A program made the translations under genes and the position numbers. Shown here piece by piece: positions 12,318 through 17,442 of a stretch of 17,442 bases of DNA. Below the pieces are notes generated by a model. That model was given only the letters and a program-made list of their open reading frames with translations. It ran no database searches and was not told the origin of the DNA. The stretch is from an uncultured Faecalibacterium sp. Its GTDB lineage: Bacteria > Bacillota > Clostridia > Oscillospirales > Ruminococcaceae. The stretch is from assembly GCA_900539945.1 (NCBI GenBank), contig UQDV01000042.1:1-17442 (forward strand), written 5' to 3'. The number at the start of each line of letters is the position of its first letter. Positions within the stretch are counted from its first letter, which is position 1.

Positions 12318-13948
12318 TGGGGCAGGAACTGAGACCCTACCAGCAGCAGGCCCGTGACCGCATCCACGCCGAGTGGGACGCCGGCCACACCCGCACCCTG
12401 CTGGTGCTGCCCACCGGCACCGGCAAAACCATTGTGTTTGCGTCGGTGGCTGCCGATCAGGTGCGTGCCGGCGACCGGGTGCTCATTCTGGCGCACCGGG
12501 GCGAGCTGCTGGAACAGGCTGCCGACAAGCTGCAGCATTCCACCGGCCTTGTCAGCGCCGTGGAAAAGGCCGAATCCACCTGCCTGGACAGCTGGTTCCG
12601 GGTGGTGGTGGGCAGCGTGCAGACCCTGCAGCGCACCGCCCGGCTGGAACGCTTCCCGCAGGATTATTTCGGCACCATCATCATCGACGAGGCCCACCAC
12701 GCCATCACCGACGGTTACCGCCGCATCCTGGACTACTTCAGCGGGGCCAAGGTGCTTGGCGTCACCGCCACGCCGGACCGCGGCGACATGCGCAATCTGG
12801 GCGAGGTGTTCGACAGCCTGGCCTTTGAGTACAAGCTGACCGACGCCATCAAGGAGGGCTATCTGTGCAAGATCATGGCCCAGACCATCCCGCTGCAGCT
12901 GGATATTACATCCGTGACCATGAGCGGCGGCGACTACGCCGTGGGCGACCTGGGCACAGCCCTTGATCCGTATTTGGAGCAGATCGCCGCCGAAATGGCT
13001 CGGCGCTGCAAGAGCCGCAAAACGGTGGTGTTCCTGCCGCTGATCAAGACCAGCCAGAAGTTCCGGGACCTGCTGAACACCTACGGCTTCCGGGCTGCCG
13101 AGGTCAACGGCCAGAGCGACGACCGCAGGCAGGTGCTGGCCGACTTCGACGCCGGCAAATACAATGTGCTGTGCAACTCCATGCTGCTCACCGAGGGCTG
13201 GGACTGCCCCTCCGTGGACTGCGTGGTGGTGCTGCGGCCCACCAAGGTGCGCAGCCTGTACAGCCAGATGGTGGGGCGCGGCACCCGCCTTTCCCCGGGC
13301 AAGACCGACCTGCTGTTGCTGGATTTCCTGTGGATGACCGACAAGCACGAGCTGTGCCGCCCGGCAGACCTGGTCTGTGAGGACCGCACTGTGGCCCGCC
13401 AGATGACCGAGCATCTGGCCGAGACCGGCTGCCCGGAGGACATCGAGGAGGCCGCCGCCCAGGCCAGCGAGGACGTGGTGGCCCAGCGGGAAGAAGCCCT
13501 TGCCAAGCAGTTGGAAGAGCAGCGCCGTAAAAAGGCAAAACTGGTGGACCCGCTGCAGTACGAAATGAGCATTCAGGCCGAAGATCTGGCCGGGTATGTG
13601 CCCGCCTTTGGCTGGGAGGCCGGTCCGCCCAGCGAGCAACAGACCGCCGCGCTGGAAAAGCTGGGCATCCTGCCGGACGCAGTGGAATCCGCCGGCAAGG
13701 CCGCCCTGCTGCTGGACCGCCTGAACAAGCGCCGGGACGATGGCCTGACCACGCCCAAACAGATCCGCTGTCTGGAAAAGTACGGGTTCCAGCATGTGGG
13801 CACCTGGAGCTTTGAGGCCGCCCGCCACATGATCGATCGCATAGCGGCTCAAGGCTGGCGCGGCGTGCCCAAGGGCGTGAACCCCCGCACCTATACCCCC
13901 GCTGCGGAGCCGCCTGCTGCAGACAGTCCTTTTGATTTTGGATGGTAA
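12317..13948 (+). CDS. DEAD/DEAH-box SF2 helicase
   Basis: A 543-residue SF2 helicase. Motif Q-like LRPYQQQARDRI is at the start, Walker A LPTGTGKT at 31-38, motif Ia ILAHRGELLEQA near 57-68, DEAH at 123-126, TATPDR near 150-155, motif V-like LLTEGWDCPSVD near 290-301, and motif VI QMVGRGTR near 316-323. Residues ~330-543 are a family-variable C-terminal part with a helical Glu/Arg-rich stretch and a Trp/Phe-rich end (DSPFDFGW). Phage helicases of this kind unwind DNA during replication or recombination. The ATG at 12317 overlaps the previous stop (TGATG), so it is coupled; the ribosome binding site is weak (AGGGGGC). Confidence 0.9.
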   Translation: MGQELRPYQQQARDRIHAEWDAGHTRTLLVLPTGTGKTIVFASVAADQVRAGDRVLILAHRGELLEQAADKLQHSTGLVSAVEKAESTCLDSWFRVVVGSVQTLQRTARLERFPQDYFGTIIIDEAHHAITDGYRRILDYFSGAKVLGVTATPDRGDMRNLGEVFDSLAFEYKLTDAIKEGYLCKIMAQTIPLQLDITSVTMSGGDYAVGDLGTALDPYLEQIAAEMARRCKSRKTVVFLPLIKTSQKFRDLLNTYGFRAAEVNGQSDDRRQVLADFDAGKYNVLCNSMLLTEGWDCPSVDCVVVLRPTKVRSLYSQMVGRGTRLSPGKTDLLLLDFLWMTDKHELCRPADLVCEDRTVARQMTEHLAETGCPEDIEEAAAQASEDVVAQREEALAKQLEEQRRKKAKLVDPLQYEMSIQAEDLAGYVPAFGWEAGPPSEQQTAALEKLGILPDAVESAGKAALLLDRLNKRRDDGLTTPKQIRCLEKYGFQHVGTWSFEAARHMIDRIAAQGWRGVPKGVNPRTYTPAAEPPAADSPFDFGW

Positions 13949-13953
13949 CGTGA

Positions 13954-16185
13954 ATGGACAATGCGAATGAACTCAAAGAAGCGCTGGATTTTCTCAGCCC
14001 GTCCGCCCTGACCTACGACGAATGGATCCTGGTGGGCATGGGCCTGAAGGAAGCCGGCCTGCCCGTGGAAGCATGGGAACAGTGGAGCGCCCGGGACGGG
14101 GGCCGCTACCACAAAGGCGAGTGCGCCAAGAAGTGGGCCAGTTTCCACGGCGGCGGGGGCAGCCCCGTCACGGCCAGCAGTATCTTTCAGCTGGCCTATT
14201 CCAGCGGATGGAGAGGCCCTGCCGGCCATGCACTGGACTGGAACGACGACATCTCCGCCGGGACGAACCACACAGACGGCCAGCTGGTAGACCCCCGTTG
14301 GGTGGAAGCCCACGATCTCGCCCTGCCGGAACAGTGGGACCCTGTGGACCAGCTCAGGCGCTACCTGCAGGCCCTGTTTGAAGAGGACGAGTATGTGGCC
14401 TATGTCACCGAGAGTTTCATGGCCGACGACAAACGCCGCCCGGCCAAGGGCAGCTGGACCCGCACCGCCGGGCAGCTCCTTGCCGAACTGGGCACCTGCG
14501 GCGGGGATCTCGGCAAGGTGCTGGGCGACTGGGACCCGGAGGTGGGTGCCTGGATCTGCTTCAACCCCGTGGACGGCACAGGCCGCAAGGACGCCAACGT
14601 CACCGCCTACCGCTACGCCCTTGTGGAGTGCGATAACATGGAGCTGGGCAAGCAGCAGGCCATCATCAAGCAGCTGGAGCTGCCCTGCGCCGCGCTGGTG
14701 TACTCCGGCGGCAAGAGCGTCCACGCCATCGTCAAGGTGGACGCCCCGGACTATGCCGAGTACCGCAAGCGGGTGGATTACCTCTACGCTGCCTGCCAGA
14801 AAAACGGCCTGACCCTCGACCAGCAGAACCGCAACCCCAGCCGCCTGAGCCGGATGCCCGGCATCCTGCGCGGCGACAAGCGGCAGGTGCTTCTGGAGAC
14901 CAATTTCGGCAAGAGCTGCTGGGACGAGTGGGTGGACTGGCTGGAAGCCGAGACCGACGACCTACCGGACACCGAGAACCTCGCCGCCGACTGGGAGCAC
15001 CTGCCCCCGCTGGCAGACCCGCTCATCTTCGGGGTGCTGCGCAAAGGGCACAAGATGCTTCTGGCGGGCCCCAGCAAGGCCGGCAAGAGCTTTGCCCTCA
15101 TCGAGCTGTGCATCGCCATTGCCGAGGGCAAGCCGTGGCTGGGCCAGTTCTCCTGCGCCCAGGGCAAGGTGCTGTACATCAATCTGGAGCTGGATCGGGC
15201 CTCCTGCCTGCACCGCTTCAAGGATGTGTACACCGCCATGGGCCTGCCGCCGGAGCACCTGAAAAACATTGACATCTGGAACCTGCGCGGTGCGTCCGTG
15301 CCCATGGACAAGCTGGCCCCCAAGCTCATCCGCCGGGCCCAGAAAAAGGGCTACATGGCCGTGGTGCTGGACCCCATTTATAAGGTAATCACCGGCGACG
15401 AGAACAGCGCCGACCAGATGGCCAAGTTCTGCAACCAGTTTGACCTTGTGTGCCGCGCACTGGACTGCGCTGTGATCTACTGCCATCACCACAGCAAAGG
15501 TGCCCAGGGCGGCAAGCGCAGCATGGACCGTGCGTCCGGTTCCGGCGTGTTCGCCCGTGACCCGGACGCCATGCTGGACATGACCGAGCTGACGCCCACC
15601 GACGCCATCCGGGAGCAGCTGCGCAACAAGGCAGCTTGTCGGGTCATCAAGGCCATGCTGGACAAGCGCGGCCATGCGGACGCCTACGGCCCGGACGATA
15701 CCCTCAGCAAGAGCCGGATGCTGGCCGTGGCCAAGGAGTGCCTGGGCCTGGCCGACCTGCGGGCCATCGACGCCGAAGTCGCCGCCGCCCAGAAGCAGGC
15801 CGACGGCATGACTGCCTGGCGCATCGAGGGCACGCTCCGCGAGTTCGCCCGCTTTGACCCGGTGAACCTCTGGTTTGACTACCCGGTGCACAAGCCGGAC
15901 AGCGGTCTGCTGGAGGATCTGCAGCCGGACGGAGACGTCAAGGGCTTTGCCGCACGCGGCGCGGAAAAGCGCTGGGGCAGCCGGGAGAAGCTGGCCAAGA
16001 ACAAGTCCGTGGAGCTGTCCACCGCCTACGAATCCTGCACGATGGATGGCAAGGTCACTGTCTACGCCATGGCCGAGTATATGGGCCTGAAGCCGGACAC
16101 CGTGCGCCGCCGCCTGAAAGCCGACGGCGGTTACTGGATCGACGGCACCGACGTGGGCCGCAAAGAACCCGGTTCGGATGGATGA
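13954..16185 (+). CDS. Primase-helicase fusion (PriCT-2, primase-like, RepA/KaiC-type ATPase)
   Basis: A 743-residue replication protein with three parts. Residues 5-88 match the PriCT-2 domain (LSPSALTYDEWILVGMGLKEAG, then KKWASFHG). Residues ~125-335 resemble an archaeo-eukaryotic-type primase region (ALVYSGGKSVHAIVKVDAPD; SRLSRMPGILR). Residues ~355-560 are a RepA/AAA_25 ATPase: Walker A AGPSKAGKS near 372-380, VLYINLELD, Walker B VVLDPIYKV near 470-478, and CHHHSKG near 509-515. The C-terminus (~705-735) holds a helix-turn-helix-like segment (VYAMAEYMGLKPDTVRRRLK) that could bind the origin. It would start phage replication. ATG at 13954 follows 5 bp after the helicase stop with only a weak ribosome binding site, so translation may be coupled. 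Possible origin repeats lie directly after it. Confidence 0.85.
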   Translation: MDNANELKEALDFLSPSALTYDEWILVGMGLKEAGLPVEAWEQWSARDGGRYHKGECAKKWASFHGGGGSPVTASSIFQLAYSSGWRGPAGHALDWNDDISAGTNHTDGQLVDPRWVEAHDLALPEQWDPVDQLRRYLQALFEEDEYVAYVTESFMADDKRRPAKGSWTRTAGQLLAELGTCGGDLGKVLGDWDPEVGAWICFNPVDGTGRKDANVTAYRYALVECDNMELGKQQAIIKQLELPCAALVYSGGKSVHAIVKVDAPDYAEYRKRVDYLYAACQKNGLTLDQQNRNPSRLSRMPGILRGDKRQVLLETNFGKSCWDEWVDWLEAETDDLPDTENLAADWEHLPPLADPLIFGVLRKGHKMLLAGPSKAGKSFALIELCIAIAEGKPWLGQFSCAQGKVLYINLELDRASCLHRFKDVYTAMGLPPEHLKNIDIWNLRGASVPMDKLAPKLIRRAQKKGYMAVVLDPIYKVITGDENSADQMAKFCNQFDLVCRALDCAVIYCHHHSKGAQGGKRSMDRASGSGVFARDPDAMLDMTELTPTDAIREQLRNKAACRVIKAMLDKRGHADAYGPDDTLSKSRMLAVAKECLGLADLRAIDAEVAAAQKQADGMTAWRIEGTLREFARFDPVNLWFDYPVHKPDSGLLEDLQPDGDVKGFAARGAEKRWGSREKLAKNKSVELSTAYESCTMDGKVTVYAMAEYMGLKPDTVRRRLKADGGYWIDGTDVGRKEPGSDG

Positions 16186-16225
16186 TTACAGATTGCAATA
16201 TTTTGCTTTACAGAAAGTACAAAAA

Positions 16226-16314
16226 CGGTAAAATGCCCGGATAATCCGCATCCGCATTTTTTACGGATTTCGGAAAATGCCGCATTTTCCTACGGATCCG
16301 GGACGGAAAATGCC
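16226..16314. repeat. Iteron-like CGG(T)AAAATGCC repeats, candidate origin
   Basis: CGGTAAAATGCC (16226-16237), CGGAAAATGCC (16271-16281) and CGGAAAATGCC (16304-16314) are direct copies. The inverted forms GCATTTTTTACGGAT (16254-16268) and GCATTTTCCTACGGAT (16282-16297) lie between them, and GGAAAATGCCGCATTTTCC (16272-16290) is a perfect palindrome. This AT-rich patch stands out in a GC-rich operon and directly follows the primase-helicase gene, then runs into TATATATAATAG. An origin of replication is the best reading; an operator is the alternative. Confidence 0.55.
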
Positions 16315-16342
16315 TATATATAATAGCATAATCCGTCCGTGT

Positions 16343-16408
16343 GTGATGGGGATCCCGGAGGATGGGGCGTGCACAGCCCCCATCCATCCGGGAAACCCTC
16401 CCCATCAC
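16343..16408. repeat. 66-nt long hairpin upstream of the RusA gene
   Basis: GTGATGGGGA (16343-16352) pairs exactly with TCCCCATCAC (16399-16408). Inside it CCCGGA (16354-16359) pairs with TCCGGG (16387-16392), and GGATGGGG (16360-16367) with CCCCATCC (16378-16385), leaving a ~10-nt loop. There is no T-run after it. It lies between the iteron-like repeats and the RusA gene, in the 263-bp gap that otherwise has no gene. It could be a cruciform origin structure or an mRNA control element. Confidence 0.65.
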
Positions 16409-16448
16409 GTTGGCCTGCATCAAAAAAAAGAAAAACGAGGTGAACCCC

Positions 16449-16862
16449 ATGTACATGCAATTCTTTATCCCCATGCAGCCGCCCACCACCACCCACAACG
16501 CAAAGCAGCTGCACGCCTACATGAAGGGCGGCCAGCCCCACGCAGTGCTCCACGACAGCCCGGAGCTGAAAGCCGCCCGCGCCAAGCTCCACGCATATCT
16601 CGCGCCCCATGCGCCCAAAGCGCCCATCCCGGCAGGCCAGCCGGTGCGGCTTCTGGTCAAGTGGTGCTTCCCTACCGAGGGCAAGCGCCGCAGCGGCGAG
16701 TGGCGCACCAGCAAACCCGACACCGACAACCTGGAAAAGGCCCTCAAGGACGAGATGACCCGCCTGCACTTCTGGGCGGATGACGCGCAGGTGTGCAGCG
16801 AGATCGTGGAGAAGTTCTGGTCGGACCCCTGCGGGGTGTTCGTCCGGGTGGAGGAAGTTTGA
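16449..16862 (+). CDS. RusA-family Holliday junction resolvase
   Basis: A 137-residue endonuclease that would cut Holliday junctions and branched phage DNA. The RusA core KPDTDNLEKALKDE (89-102) gives the acidic residues D91 and D93, and WADDAQV (109-115) gives D111/D112; these match the catalytic aspartates of RusA. A basic stretch (EGKRRSGEWRTSK) precedes the core. Length is close to the usual ~120-140. The start is ATG at 16449 (GAGGTG upstream at a 6-nt gap); open sequence before it is the hairpin region. It overlaps the next gene by 1 bp. The late position in the replication operon agrees with resolving concatemers before packaging. Confidence 0.9.
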   Translation: MYMQFFIPMQPPTTTHNAKQLHAYMKGGQPHAVLHDSPELKAARAKLHAYLAPHAPKAPIPAGQPVRLLVKWCFPTEGKRRSGEWRTSKPDTDNLEKALKDEMTRLHFWADDAQVCSEIVEKFWSDPCGVFVRVEEV

Positions 16863-17281
16863 TGACCTACGAAGAGAAAAAGGCCTGGCTCTGGCGGTAC
16901 CGGTCGGCCAAGCGGTTCGAGCGGCTGCGGCTGGACGAGCTGGCCACGCTGGAGGCCGAAGCCATGCACACCACCCAGCGCTATTCCGCCATGCCGGGCG
17001 GCGGCGGGGACGGTCAGGCACTGCCCCGCGCGGTGGAGCGCATCGAGGAAGCCCGGCAGGCTGCCGAAGCACAATCCGCCGTGTGCGACGCCATCCGCGC
17101 CGAGCTGATGGACGTGTTCAGCCAGTTGGACAACGAGGTGGATTTCATGATCCTGTTCCGCCGGTACGTCCTGCTGGAGGACTGGGACAAGATCGCCGTT
17201 TACGTCCGGTTGTCCCGCAGCCAGATGTTCCAGCATCACAGCGCCGCCGTCCGTCAGCTGGACATCAAAAGTCCGGACTGA
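16862..17281 (+). CDS. DUF1492/ArpU-like late transcription regulator
   Basis: A 139-residue protein. The N-terminal half is helical (EEKKAWLWRYRSAKRFERLR; ALPRAVERIEEA). The C-terminal part has a sigma-70 region 4-like helix-turn-helix (LFRRYVLLEDWDKIAVYVRLSRSQMFQHHSAAV), the DUF1492/ArpU pattern. These proteins are encoded as the last early gene of many Firmicute phages and turn on late genes; that is known for ArpU/LtaP-type regulators. The ATG at 16862 overlaps the RusA stop (TGATG). A dyad and a promoter lie directly at its 3' end and are its likely target. Confidence 0.8.
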   Translation: MTYEEKKAWLWRYRSAKRFERLRLDELATLEAEAMHTTQRYSAMPGGGGDGQALPRAVERIEEARQAAEAQSAVCDAIRAELMDVFSQLDNEVDFMILFRRYVLLEDWDKIAVYVRLSRSQMFQHHSAAVRQLDIKSPD

Positions 17282-17300
17282 ACCGGAGCAGACCGGACTT
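17269..17300. promoter_or_regulatory. Dyad at the late promoter, possible activator site
   Basis: AAGTCCGG (17269-17276) and CCGGACTT (17293-17300) are an 8-bp inverted repeat with a 16-bp centre. It overlaps the end of the DUF1492-like gene and touches the -35 box of the promoter at 17299. It is the natural candidate for the binding site of that regulator, by position only. Confidence 0.5.
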
Positions 17301-17327
17301 GATAATACGGTCAACCCCTGCTAAAAT
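17299..17327 (+). promoter_or_regulatory. Likely late promoter
   Basis: TTGATA (17299-17304), a 17-bp spacer and TAAAAT (17322-17327), the only clear promoter after the replication operon. It would start near 17334 and read toward the packaging genes beyond the window. Confidence 0.65.
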
Positions 17328-17338
17328 TTAAACTGCCG

Positions 17339-17383
17339 AAGCCCGCAGGAAAGGTCCCTTACTCCCTTCCCCCTGCGGGCTTT
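17339..17383 (+). terminator. Hairpin directly after the late promoter
   Basis: AAGCCCGCAGG (17339-17349) and CCTGCGGGCTT (17372-17382) form a perfect 11-bp stem with a 22-nt loop, followed by a short T-stretch (TTTGTG). It starts about 5 nt after the expected transcript start, so it may end most late transcripts or be a leader structure overcome by antitermination. Only ~60 bp of sequence follow to the window end, and I see no gene start there. Confidence 0.6.
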
Positions 17384-17442
17384 GTGCTGCCCGGCTGCGA
17401 CAGGGGAACACCTTACCGACCAACAGCCTGAATGTACCAGCC

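Noticed and set aside
12215..13852. 545-codon open frame on the minus strand
   Set aside because: It is the complement of the DEAD/DEAH helicase, which has all motifs in order; the minus frame has no recognisable domain.
16319..16324. Promoter at TATAAT before the RusA gene
   Set aside because: The -10 box is perfect but no acceptable -35 box lies 16-18 bp upstream and there is no extended -10 TG. It is probably part of the AT-rich origin-like patch.

Overview
The window is a junction between two mobile elements in what looks like a gut Firmicute of the Oscillospiraceae, most likely Faecalibacterium or a close relative. That host guess is inference. It rests on the GC-rich, C-ending codon use, strong AGGAGG-type ribosome binding sites, a DUF6061-type gene, and dispersed GGCTCC...GGAGC palindromes of the kind I associate with Faecalibacterium. 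No database was searched.

Left part (1-2276): the end of an integrative mobilizable or plasmid-like element. It holds the C-terminus of a P4/D5-type primase-helicase, a non-coding stretch rich in inverted repeats and GTAC sites, a candidate MobV-type oriT, a MobV/Pre relaxase gene, a 58-residue protein gene, and two hairpins of which the second is a strong terminator. A DUF6061-type gene follows on the minus strand. Next come a bidirectional terminator and the last ~25 bp of a tRNA gene (minus strand, CCA encoded). The tRNA fragment lacks its 5' two-thirds and marks one attachment site of a prophage.

Right part (about 2713 to the end): the early half of a temperate siphophage-type prophage. 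The lysogeny block reads leftward: CI-like HTH repressor, ImmA/IrrE-type metallopeptidase, two-TM membrane protein, tyrosine integrase. Its switch region (5743-5979) has two good promoters that point at each other, with four copies of a TCTAACCAAATTCAGA-like operator. Reading rightward come two small HTH proteins, a hypothetical protein, a small membrane protein, a zinc-ribbon gene with an amber codon at position 5, a DUF3846 protein and a large composite protein. A replication/recombination operon follows: SbcC/RecF-like ATPase, Sak4-like ATPase, DUF669-like putative SSB, DEAD/DEAH helicase, primase-helicase fusion, RusA resolvase and a DUF1492/ArpU-like late regulator. The window ends at a likely late promoter followed at once by a hairpin, before the packaging genes would begin.

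Main points for a second look: (1) the 582-residue composite gene, which reads out of frame through an embedded Cys-rich gene that has its own ribosome binding site; (2) the face-to-face lysis/lysogeny promoters; (3) a promoter plus terminator pair that would make a ~78-nt RNA next to the integrase; (4) a palindromic repeat inside the Sak4-like coding sequence with an inverted partner just after it; (5) iteron-like repeats and a 66-nt hairpin after the primase-helicase, a candidate origin; (6) a shared GWTxGAF C-terminal tail on two replication proteins.
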